Assembly: GCF_003696235.1 (NCBI RefSeq) | Contig: NZ_RFFJ01000003.1 | Coordinates: 40,987 to 104,986 of the forward strand | Direction: 5' to 3' | From: Streptomyces triticirhizae | Lineage (GTDB): Bacteria; Actinomycetota; Actinomycetes; Streptomycetales; Streptomycetaceae | Length of the DNA: 64,000 nucleotides | Part shown: positions 56,806-64,000 of the stretch, piece by piece | How the letters are laid out: every line of letters begins with the position of its first letter | How positions within the stretch are numbered: the first letter of the stretch is position 1 | Position numbers and translations under genes: made by a program | The notes under the pieces: model-generated | The model's database searches: none | What the model was told of the DNA's origin: nothing | What the model saw: the letters and a program-made list of their open reading frames with translations, nothing else

Positions 56806-58899
56806 ATGTTGGACACCCAACCCGCCACCCCCGAATCCGCCGCGCCGACCGCCGAGGCGCCCGACACACCCGTGGCGACCCTGCGCGACCTGCGGGTCAG
56901 CCTCTCCCGCGACGGCACAAGCTCCGAGGTGCTCCGGGGCGTCGACCTGGACATCCGGCCCGGCGAGGTGCTCGGCCTGGTCGGCGAGTCCGGCTCAGGC
57001 AAGAGCGTCCTGGCACTCGCCCTGCTCGGCCTGCTCCCGGCCGGCTCCGCGCCCCGGGTCGCCGGCCAACTCCGCGTCGCCGGCGTGGACATGGTCAACG
57101 GCGCCGAGGAGGAACGCCGCCTGGCGCGACGCGAGAGCCTCGGCGTCGTCTTCCAGGACCCGATGACCTCCCTCAACCCGACCATGCGCGTCGGGCAGCA
57201 GGTCGTGGAGGCGGCCGGCAGCGCCGACGAGGCGATCCGACTGCTGCGCGCGGTGGGCGTGCCCGAACCCGAGCGGAGGATGCGGGCCTTCCCCCACGAA
57301 CTCTCCGGCGGGCTGCGCCAGCGGGTCATGATCGCCATGGCCATCGCCGGCGGCCCCCGGCTGATCGTCGCCGACGAGCCGACGACGGCGCTCGACGTCA
57401 CCGTGCAGTCCCAGGTGCTGGGCGTGCTGCGGCGGCTCAGCGACGACCTCGGGTGCGGGGTGCTGATGATCACCCACGACCTGGGCGTGGCCGGCCAGAT
57501 CGCCGACCGGATCGCGGTGATGTACCGGGGCAGGCTCGCCGAGGTCGGCCCCACCCGGCGGGTGTTGAACGAGCCGCGACACCCCTACACCCTGGGCCTG
57601 TTGGCCTCCCGCCTGGACTTCGACACCGACCGGGACAGCCCGTTGCGCACCCTGGTGCCCGAGCCGGCCGGCGGCGCGGCGGTGGCCGGCTGCGCCTACC
57701 ACCCGCGCTGCCCGCTGGCCGTCGACCGCTGCCACGCCGAACTCCCCGGCCTGCCCGAACTCCCGGTCCGGCCCGAACACTCCGCCGCCTGCTTCCGCGC
57801 CGAGGAGTCCCGCGACCGGCTGCTGGAGATCGCCCACCGCGAGGCGGCGGCCGCCGATGCGGCGAAGCCCACCGGGCCGGCCGAGCCCGCCGAACCCGTC
57901 GTGGGGGACGCCACGGCCGTCGAACGGGAGGACCGGCCGGCGCGACCCGGCGTCGTCCTGGCCACCACCGAGCTGGAGTGCCGCTTCACCGTGCGCGACC
58001 GCCGGGGCCGCAAGGCCCCGCTGGCCGCGCTGCGCGGGGTGACCCTCGACATCGAGGCCGGTGAGTCCCTCGCCCTCGTCGGCGAGAGCGGCTCCGGCAA
58101 GTCCACCCTGCTGCGCGTCCTCGCCGGACTCCAGAAGGCCACCGGCGGCGGGATCACCGGGCCCACCGGCGGCGCGGTGCAGATGGTCTTCCAGGACGCG
58201 GGCGCCTCCCTCACCCCCTGGCTCACCGTGCGCGAACTGCTCACCGAACGCCTGCGCCGCCCACGCCTGGACCGCGCCGAGCGCCACCGACGCGTCGTCG
58301 CCGCGCTCGACTCCGTCGGCCTCCCCGAGGCGACCCTCGACGCCCGGCCGGCCGAACTCTCCGGCGGCCAGCGGCAACGCGTCGCCCTGGCCAGGGCCAC
58401 CATCGTCCCGCCCAGGGTGCTGCTGTGCGACGAACCGACCAGCGCGCTGGACGTCTCGCTGGCCGCCCACGTGCTCAACCTGATCCAACGCCTCCGCGCC
58501 GAGCTGGGGATGACCGTCGTCTTCGTCACCCACGACCTGTCGGTCGCCCGGATCATCGGCGACCGGATCGCCGTGATGTACCTGGGACGGCTGGTCGAGA
58601 TCGGCTCCGCCGACGAACTCGTCGCCGACCCCAGGCACCCCTACACCCGCGCGTTGCTCTCGGCGGTGCCGGGACTGGACGTCGAACTGCCCACCATCGA
58701 GGGCGAACCGGCCAGCCCGCTCGCGCCGCCCAGCGGCTGCGCCTACCACCCGCGCTGCCCCGTCGCCACCGAGGAGTGCGCCGACACCCTCACCGGCATC
58801 CAACTCGTGCCCATCGGGCCCCGACCGCCGGGACCCGCCCGCACCGCGCCGCCCTCCGCCCGCCGGGCCGTCGCCTGTGTCCACCGAGGGGAGATCTGA
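56806..58899 (+). CDS. Fused ABC ATPase (DppD and DppF halves in one chain)
   Basis: This is a 697-residue double ATPase. The first half has GESGSGKSV, LSGGLRQRVMIAMAIAGG and VADEPTTALD, followed by the oligopeptide C-terminal cysteine region CAYHPRCPLAVDRCHAEL. A linker rich in Ala/Pro/Glu leads to the second half with GESGSGKST, LSGGQRQRVALARAT, LLCDEPTSALD and a second CAYHPRCPVATEECADTL. The duplicated cysteine motifs confirm two complete OppD/F-type units. ATG 56806 follows GGGAGGA. The stop overlaps the next permease gene (TGATG). Confidence 0.94.
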   Translation: MLDTQPATPESAAPTAEAPDTPVATLRDLRVSLSRDGTSSEVLRGVDLDIRPGEVLGLVGESGSGKSVLALALLGLLPAGSAPRVAGQLRVAGVDMVNGAEEERRLARRESLGVVFQDPMTSLNPTMRVGQQVVEAAGSADEAIRLLRAVGVPEPERRMRAFPHELSGGLRQRVMIAMAIAGGPRLIVADEPTTALDVTVQSQVLGVLRRLSDDLGCGVLMITHDLGVAGQIADRIAVMYRGRLAEVGPTRRVLNEPRHPYTLGLLASRLDFDTDRDSPLRTLVPEPAGGAAVAGCAYHPRCPLAVDRCHAELPGLPELPVRPEHSAACFRAEESRDRLLEIAHREAAAADAAKPTGPAEPAEPVVGDATAVEREDRPARPGVVLATTELECRFTVRDRRGRKAPLAALRGVTLDIEAGESLALVGESGSGKSTLLRVLAGLQKATGGGITGPTGGAVQMVFQDAGASLTPWLTVRELLTERLRRPRLDRAERHRRVVAALDSVGLPEATLDARPAELSGGQRQRVALARATIVPPRVLLCDEPTSALDVSLAAHVLNLIQRLRAELGMTVVFVTHDLSVARIIGDRIAVMYLGRLVEIGSADELVADPRHPYTRALLSAVPGLDVELPTIEGEPASPLAPPSGCAYHPRCPVATEECADTLTGIQLVPIGPRPPGPARTAPPSARRAVACVHRGEI

Positions 58900-59768
58900 T
58901 GGCCGCCCTGGTCGCCGGCGTCGAGACGCCGACCCGAAGCCGCCTCCCACGCCGCCACCTGGTCGGCGGACGGCTGTTGAACCACTGCCTGCTGGGCCTC
59001 GTCGGCCTGGTCACCCTGGTCGCGGTGCTCGCGCCGCTGCTGGCCCCGCACGACGCGGTGGGCACCAGCGGACAGCTCTACGCCGGCATCGGCAGCCCGG
59101 GCCACCCGCTGGGCACCGACGGCATCGGGCGCGACCTGCTCTCCCGAACTCTGCTGGGACTGCGCACCAGTTGGCTGATGGCGCTGGCCGTGGTCGCCCT
59201 CGGGCTGCTGGTCGGCGGGATCGTCGGGCTGCTGGCCGGAGCCTTCGGAGGCTGGCTCGACGCGGTGCTGATGCGGGTCACCGACCTGTTCCTCGCGCTG
59301 CCCGGCACCCTGGTCGCCGTGGCGGTCGCCGCCGCGCTCGGCTCGGGGCTCGGCAACACCTTCCTGGCGATCTCCGTCGTCTGGTGGCCCTACTACGCCA
59401 GGATCGTGCGCGGCGAGGTTCGCGCCCTGGCGGTGCGACCCCATGTGGAGGCCGCCCGGATGGCCGGCGTCTCCACGCCCCGCATCATCCTCCGCCACCT
59501 GCTGCCCGGCGTGGTGCCCTCGGCCGTGGTCACCGCGAGCCTCGACGTCGGCAGCGTGGTCCTGGTGCTGGCCAGCCTCTCCTTCCTCGGCCTCGGCCAG
59601 TCAGCGCCCGCGCCCGAACTGGGCGCCGACACCTCACGGGCCCTGCCCGAACTCCTCACCCACTGGTGGATTCCGGTCATCCCCGGCGTCACCGTGATGC
59701 TGCTCAGCCTGGTCGCCAACCTCGGCGGCGACGCGGTGCGCGACCTCATCGCCCGGCGCGGCCGCTGA
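58899..59768 (+). CDS. ABC importer permease, DppC type
   Basis: This is a 289-residue permease. The periplasmic block HDAVGTSGQLYAGIGSPGHP, then LGTDGIGRDLLSRTLLG, is typical of DppC, and the EAA-type loop is VEAARMAGVSTPRIILRHLL. About six spans are visible. The start overlaps the stop of the fused ATPase. The order here (ATPase, C, B) is reversed compared with the first Opp operon of this window. Confidence 0.92.
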   Translation: MAALVAGVETPTRSRLPRRHLVGGRLLNHCLLGLVGLVTLVAVLAPLLAPHDAVGTSGQLYAGIGSPGHPLGTDGIGRDLLSRTLLGLRTSWLMALAVVALGLLVGGIVGLLAGAFGGWLDAVLMRVTDLFLALPGTLVAVAVAAALGSGLGNTFLAISVVWWPYYARIVRGEVRALAVRPHVEAARMAGVSTPRIILRHLLPGVVPSAVVTASLDVGSVVLVLASLSFLGLGQSAPAPELGADTSRALPELLTHWWIPVIPGVTVMLLSLVANLGGDAVRDLIARRGR

Positions 59769-59804
59769 CGCCCCGGGCTCTCCGCTCACGAAAGGCCAAC
59801 GGCC

Positions 59805-60803
59805 ATGACGTTCCGTTTCTTCGGCACCCGGCTGGCGTCCCTGGTGGCGCTGCTGCTGGTGCTCTCCGTGGTGCTGTTCGTCCTCCAGGAGATCTCGGCG
59901 ACCGACGCCGCCGCGGCGACCCTCGGGCCGACCGCCTCGCCGGAGGCGATCGCCGCCGAACGCGCCAGGCTCGGCCTCGACGGGCCGCCCGTCGGCCGCT
60001 ATCTCGACTACCTCGGCGGGCTGTTCACCGGCGACCTCGGCACGTCGTTCCGCACCAAGCGGCCGGTCACCGAGGACATCGGCAGCTATCTGCCGGCCAC
60101 CCTCGAACTCGTCCTCTTCGCCTTCCTGCTGGCCCTGCTGCTCGCGCTGCTCTTCGCGCTCTCCAGCACCCTGCGCTGGCGGGGCGCCGGGGCGCTGCGC
60201 GGGCTGCTCTTCGTCTCCTCGACCGCGCCCACGTTCCTGCTGGGCATCTTCTTCCTGATCGTCTTCTACCAGCAGTTGGACTGGCTGCCGGCCAACGGCC
60301 GGGCCAGCGGCGGGGCCGCGACCGACGGGCCCACCGGGTTGCTGGTCGTCGACGGGCTGCTGGCCGGCGACCCGGCCGCCAGCGTGGACGCGCTGCGACA
60401 TCTGCTGCTGCCCGCGCTGGCGCTCGCGGTCGGCCCGGCGCTGGCCATCGGCCGCGTCTTCCGCTCCAGCCTGCGCACCACCCTGGACGCCGAGTACGTC
60501 CGCACCGCCCGGGCCAAGGGCCTGGGTGAACGCGCCATCGTGGTACGGCATGTGGCGCGCAACTCGGTCAACGCCGCGCTCTCCATGACCGGCCTCCAGA
60601 TCGGCTTCATGTTCGCCGGGGTGCTGGTGGTCGAGAGCGTCTTCAGCTGGCCGGGGCTCGGCAGCTATCTGGGCGCCAGCATCCCGGTCTCCGACTTCCC
60701 GGCCGTCGCCGGGGTGACCTTCGTCCTGGGCGCGGTCTACATCGTGGCCAACACCGCCGCCGACGTCCTCCAGGGCGTGGCCGACCCCAGGGTTGCCGTC
60801 TGA
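59805..60803 (+). CDS. ABC importer permease, DppB type
   Basis: This is a 332-residue permease. It has the first span RLASLVALLLVLSVVLFVLQ, the DppB periplasmic block ERARLGLDGPPVGRYLDYLG, GLFTGDLGTSFRTKRPVTED, the EAA loop VRTARAKGLGERAIVVRHVA and the terminal ESVFSWPGLGSYLGASI. It closes the ureohydrolase-transporter operon. ATG is 36 bases after the preceding stop with GAAAGG upstream. Confidence 0.92.
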   Translation: MTFRFFGTRLASLVALLLVLSVVLFVLQEISATDAAAATLGPTASPEAIAAERARLGLDGPPVGRYLDYLGGLFTGDLGTSFRTKRPVTEDIGSYLPATLELVLFAFLLALLLALLFALSSTLRWRGAGALRGLLFVSSTAPTFLLGIFFLIVFYQQLDWLPANGRASGGAATDGPTGLLVVDGLLAGDPAASVDALRHLLLPALALAVGPALAIGRVFRSSLRTTLDAEYVRTARAKGLGERAIVVRHVARNSVNAALSMTGLQIGFMFAGVLVVESVFSWPGLGSYLGASIPVSDFPAVAGVTFVLGAVYIVANTAADVLQGVADPRVAV

Positions 60804-60994
60804 GGCTGCCGTCTGACGGCGCGGGGCGCGTGGGCGCGTTGCGGCCGTCGGGCGAGCCGCGGTCGTCGGGGAGTCGGCTTGACGGAACGCTGCTGCAAAG
60901 GAGTGAGCCTGCGAGAACTCGGCGCTCCGCCCGCGTTGAACAGCGTGCGCCGACCACCCCGGCGCACCCCCAACTCGGATGGAGCGCCCACTCG

Positions 60995-61411
60995 ATGAAC
61001 ACCCCAGGGAACATTCCGGCCAGCTCGGGGAGCACCGCGCGGCTCGCGGGATGCGCGGCGGCACTGGCGCTGCTGCTCGCCGGCTGCGCCGGCGCCGGTG
61101 CGGCCGACGACGAGGACGGCGGCGCCGCGCCCCAGCCCTCGCCGCTCGCCACCGCCCACGCCGTTCCCAGAAGCGAACCCAGCCCCGCCGCCGGGCCCCA
61201 CGGCCCGGCCGACCGGGACCGTGCCACCCCCCAACCGACCGACGCGACCCCGGCCCCCCCGCCGACCCGCGCCCCCCCGCCACCCCCCCCCCACCGCCCG
61301 ACGCCGACCGCCGTCCCCACCCCGACCTCGACCGTCGAACTGCCCAGCTCCTTCTGCGCGTTCCCCGACCCGACGATGAACGCCGTCTGCCGCTCGGCCC
61401 TGGGAAACTAG
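60995..61411 (+). CDS. Small proline-rich putative lipoprotein
   Basis: This is a 138-residue protein. It starts with a lipoprotein-type signal (RLAGCAAALALLLAGCAGAG, lipobox LLAGC, Cys at about residue 32). A long disordered Pro/Thr/Ala-rich stretch with several runs of six or more Pro follows, and then a short ordered end with two cysteines (FCAFPDPTMNAVCRSALG). Such proline-rich spacers cross the peptidoglycan. No known domain is present. The start is uncertain, with GGAG about ten bases upstream of ATG 60995. It is convergent with the flavoprotein reductase gene. Confidence 0.55.
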   Translation: MNTPGNIPASSGSTARLAGCAAALALLLAGCAGAGAADDEDGGAAPQPSPLATAHAVPRSEPSPAAGPHGPADRDRATPQPTDATPAPPPTRAPPPPPPHRPTPTAVPTPTSTVELPSSFCAFPDPTMNAVCRSALGN

Positions 61412-61450
61412 GTGGGTTCTTCGGGGAGGCCGGTGACGCGGTCGGCGCAC

Positions 61451-62926
61451 TCACCCCCGATAGGTCTCCAACAGCCGCAGCCAGATCTCGCTCATCGTGG
61501 GGAACGCGGGAACCGCGTGCCACAGGCGGGAGATCGGCACCTCGCCCGTCACCGCGATGGTCGCCGCGTGCAGCAGCTCCCCGGCGCCCGAGCCGACGAA
61601 GGTCGCCCCGACCAGCACCTCCCGATCCAGGTCCACCACGGCCCTGGCCCGCCCTCGATACCCCTCCGCGTAGAGCGCGGCGCCGGCGACCGAGCCGAGG
61701 TCGTAGTCGACCTCGCGCACCCGCAGCCCCGCCGCGCGGGCGGCCTCCAGGGTCAGGCCGACCGAGGCGGCCTCCGGGTCGGTGAACACCACCTGTGGCA
61801 CCGCCCGTTGGTCGGCCGTGGCGACATGTCGACCCCAGGACCGGTCGTCCACCGCCTCGCCGCGCGCCCTGGCGACGATCGCCTCGGCGGCGACCCGCGC
61901 CTGGTACTTCCCCTGGTGGGTGAGCATCGCCCGATGGGTGACGTCGCCCGCGCCATAGAGCCAGCCGCCCGGGACGCCCCGCACCAGGAGCGTGTCGTCC
62001 GTCGCCAGCCAGTCGCCCGGCGTCAGGCCGACCGTCTCCAGGCCCAGGTTCTCCGTCCCGGCCCTGCGGCCGGTGGCGAAGAGCACCTCGTCCGCGATCA
62101 CCGCGTTCCCTCCGGAGACCTCCAGCACCACCGGGCCGGACTCGTCCGGCCGCCGCAGCTCCGAGACCGAGGCCCCCGTCCGCACCTCCACGCCCGCCCT
62201 GGCCAACCCGTCGGCCACCAACTCCCCGACGAACGGCTCCCAGTGGGGCAGCAGCCCCGGACCGCGCGCCAACAGGGTGACGCTCGCGCCCAACGCCTGC
62301 CAGGCCGCCGCCATCTCCACGCCGACCACGCCGCCGCCCACCACGGCCAGCCGGTCCGGCACCCGGGCCGCCGACGTCGCCTCCCTGCTGCTCCAGGGCC
62401 GGGCCTCGGCCATCCCGGGCAGGTCAGGCAGCGTCGCCCGGGAACCGGTGCACAGCGCCACCGCGTGTCGGGCCACCAGCCGCCGCTCGCCGCCATCGGA
62501 CGTGGTCACCACGACCGTCCTCGGACCGGCCAACCGCCCCTGGCCACGCACCAGTTCCACCTGGACCGAACGCAGCCACTCCACCTGTGAGTCGTCCCGC
62601 CAGCCGCTGGCGAAGGAGTCCCGGCTGGCCAGCACCTCCTCGGCGGCGAGCCCGCCCCGCACCGCCGCCCTGGCGCCCGGCACCGCCCTGGCGGCGGCCA
62701 GGGCTGCCGGCGGACGCAGCAGCGCCTTGCTCGGCATACACGCCCAGTAGGAGCACTCGCCTCCCACCAACTCGCGCTCCACCAGGACCGTGCGCAGCCC
62801 GGCGGCCTGCGTACGCTCCGCGAGGTTCTCCCCTGGAGGGCCGCCACCGATCACCACCACGTCAAACGTGTCGGCGTCCGTGGCACCGGCGCCGAACTCC
62901 TCGGCGCCGCCTGGGCGATCCGTCAT
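61451..62926 (-). CDS. Pyridine nucleotide-disulfide oxidoreductase (Lpd/MerA-like)
   Basis: This is a 491-residue flavoprotein reductase. The FAD loop is FDVVVIGGGPPGENLAERTQ. The redox-active disulfide is in GGECSYWACMPSKALL (C-x4-C). The NAD(P) loop is LAVVGGGVVGVEMAAAWQAL. The second FAD block is GWLYGAGDVTH and the dimer domain begins PQVVFTDPEAASVGLTLEAA. In this group the C-terminal HxxxxE-type interface usually holds the catalytic His; here it reads HAVPAFPTMSEIW, which keeps H, P and E. The natural substrate is unknown. ATG 62926 follows AAGGAG. Confidence 0.92.
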   Translation of the reverse strand: MTDRPGGAEEFGAGATDADTFDVVVIGGGPPGENLAERTQAAGLRTVLVERELVGGECSYWACMPSKALLRPPAALAAARAVPGARAAVRGGLAAEEVLASRDSFASGWRDDSQVEWLRSVQVELVRGQGRLAGPRTVVVTTSDGGERRLVARHAVALCTGSRATLPDLPGMAEARPWSSREATSAARVPDRLAVVGGGVVGVEMAAAWQALGASVTLLARGPGLLPHWEPFVGELVADGLARAGVEVRTGASVSELRRPDESGPVVLEVSGGNAVIADEVLFATGRRAGTENLGLETVGLTPGDWLATDDTLLVRGVPGGWLYGAGDVTHRAMLTHQGKYQARVAAEAIVARARGEAVDDRSWGRHVATADQRAVPQVVFTDPEAASVGLTLEAARAAGLRVREVDYDLGSVAGAALYAEGYRGRARAVVDLDREVLVGATFVGSGAGELLHAATIAVTGEVPISRLWHAVPAFPTMSEIWLRLLETYRG

Positions 62927-63006
62927 ACCGGTCAGCTCCTTGTCATCGGTGGGGCAGAGCATCCCCTCGAAGGGGTCCCCTCCGGGGAGGGCCTCCCTGG
63001 GGAACG

Positions 63007-63057
63007 GACCGCCCTGGGGAAGGGACCGCCCTGGGGAAGGGACCGCCCTGGGGAAGG
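63007..63057. repeat. 17-bp tandem repeat, three perfect units
   Basis: GACCGCCCTGGGGAAGG repeats exactly three times, with a degenerate fourth unit just before (from about 62990). It lies in the upstream region of the flavoprotein reductase gene, between it and the GH44-like remnant, near short CCCCT/AGGGG dyads at 62964-62990. Confidence 0.95.
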
Positions 63058-63128
63058 GGACGTCTACCCACTCACCGTAGGACGGCACCGCCCGGCATTC
63101 CGGCCACCGTGCCGTGCCGTGCCCAGGC

Positions 63129-63833
63129 TCACCGTCCCGGACCGCTCCCGTCCGGCTCGGGGCGCACGGCCTCGGCCGGAGGCGGGGCGTCCGCCGTCGG
63201 CTCGGGCGAGGAGGCGGGCCCGCCCCCGGCGGCCCCGCCGGGTATGACCACCCGGGTGATCGAGTACCCGGGCAACTCCGGCCCGGCCCCGCCGTCCGTG
63301 AACTCCACATCCGGCAGTTGGGCTGTCGCCGACGGGTCGGCCTCGCCGTACTGGTACGCCTCGGCGGAGGCGTCGCCCAACCCGGTCACCGTCAGCGGAA
63401 CGGACAGCGGCGATGTCGACTTGTTGATCAGCGGCACGGTCAGCGCGCCGTCCTCGGCCCGCTCGGCGGCGAAGACCGACACCTGGTCGGAGTCCTCGCT
63501 CGTCGCGCTGCCCCCCGTCTCCCCGAACCGCCCGCCCGCACCGTCGTAGTTGAGGAACATCCGGAACGGGTAGGCCCCCGGGTCCACCGTCACGGCGGGT
63601 CCGTCCGCCGCCCGGGCGGTGGCCGTGTCGGCGTCGATGACCAGCACCGAACCCAGCCCCACCGCGCCCACCGCGACCAGGGAGACCAGCGGGCGGAGGC
63701 GGCGGCGTGCGGGATGTCCGCGCGGGGGACGCTGACCGCTCTGGAAGAACCGTCCTCGGGTGGTGGGGGAGAGGCGGCCCGAGCGGGCCACGACGCTCAT
63801 GGGAGTGCTCTCGGCGAAGCGCTCGAACCGCAT
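63129..63833 (-). pseudogene. GH44-like secreted glycosidase with the catalytic core deleted
   Basis: The 234-codon frame has a basic N-terminus and hydrophobic export segment (RRRLRPLVSLVAVGAVGLGS) leading to ATARAADGPAVTVD. It then jumps directly to PGAYPFRMFLNYDGAGGRFG, ETG..., VFAAERAEDGALTVPLINKS and PGYSITRVVIPGG. The latter blocks resemble the C-terminal beta-domain of GH44 endoglucanase/mannanase enzymes, whereas the first block resembles their start. The roughly 450-500 residues between, including both catalytic acids, are absent, with the frame kept open. ATG 63833 and 63800 are both possible starts. A small stable secreted protein could still be made, but not an active enzyme. Confidence 0.68.
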
Positions 63834-64000
63834 CCCGTCAAGGGTGTGCGAAGCGCCGCCGCCTCGCCCAACGGGCCACTCCTCGACCGGACTTCGCGCG
63901 GTGCCGGCGCGGCGGTGGGCGGCGCGGGCGGCGGCCGCGCCGGGAACGGCCGTATCGGGAACGGCCGCGCCGGGAGTCGTGCGGCGGCGCGGCGACGGCG
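63834..64000. other. Window end, no gene assigned
   Basis: The last 167 bases are extremely GC-rich with a repeated CGGGAACGGCCG word (about 63940 and 63955). A minus-strand frame is open but low in complexity. Nothing can be supported. Confidence 0.5.

Noticed and set aside
1..64000. tRNA, rRNA, CRISPR array, prophage or integrase genes
   Set aside because: Looked for repeated spacer-repeat patterns, cloverleaf-like stretches and recombinase motifs; none was convincing.

Overview
The window reads as chromosomal DNA of a Streptomyces-like actinomycete. It is very GC-rich with strong G/C bias at third codon positions. GTG and TTG starts are common, several promoters look leaderless, and the families are typical of the group (XRE-DUF5753/DUF397, ATP-binding anti-sigma-like proteins, SpoOM, bacterial NACHT, TTA-containing regulator). 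No rRNA, tRNA, CRISPR array or prophage was recognised.

Layout. 1-3.6 kb: end of an Opp/Dpp-type ABC importer operon (two permeases, two ATPases). 3.7-5.7 kb: three decaying genes (GH36-like alpha-galactosidase, a malonyl-transacylase tail, a metallo-beta-lactamase-fold protein), then an intact secreted GH43 enzyme. 7.3-14 kb: an ATP-binding regulator, a TTA-containing GntR gene beside homogentisate dioxygenase, an HTH-TPR regulator, a MaoC hydratase and two DUF202 membrane proteins next to a 174-bp MITE. 14.3-20.2 kb: FAD dehydrogenase, BCCT transporter, secreted GDSL lipase and a methyltransferase.

20.3-26.8 kb is the accessory-looking block: a phosphotransferase, a protein with two fused P-loop domains (the second lacking the Walker lysine), a 1024-residue NACHT protein with a leucine-rich C-terminus, and an XRE regulator. 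The NACHT gene is the best candidate for anti-phage function. 26.8-33.5 kb: a MarR gene divergent from a signal-less UrtA/AmiC-like protein, followed by a complete urtABCDE urea importer whose leader carries a 20-bp palindrome and a GlnR-box-like array. 33.5-39.9 kb: a VanW protein, an ATP-binding/XRE/DUF397 regulatory triad, WrbA and a 14-helix drug exporter.

40.4-44.5 kb: a one-protein fusion of an extracytoplasmic alpha/beta-hydrolase with an ABC ATPase, its permease, a small CTAG-bounded palindrome sharing 15 bp with the MITE, and a GrpB-family protein. 44.6-50.9 kb: secreted subtilase, SpoOM, a proline iminopeptidase divergent from a MarR gene across a palindromic operator, an acetyltransferase, an S4 RNA-binding protein and a methyltransferase. 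50.9-60.8 kb: a LacI regulator divergent from an operon of a ureohydrolase with a His-rich N-terminus, a solute-binding lipoprotein, an MFS carrier, a fused double ABC ATPase and two permeases, which looks like uptake and hydrolysis of a guanidino compound. 61-64 kb: a proline-rich lipoprotein, a disulfide flavoprotein reductase, 17-bp tandem repeats and a GH44-like gene that appears to have lost its catalytic core.

Start codons were chosen from ribosome-binding sites and family length. All functional names are by recognition of sequence motifs, not by database search.
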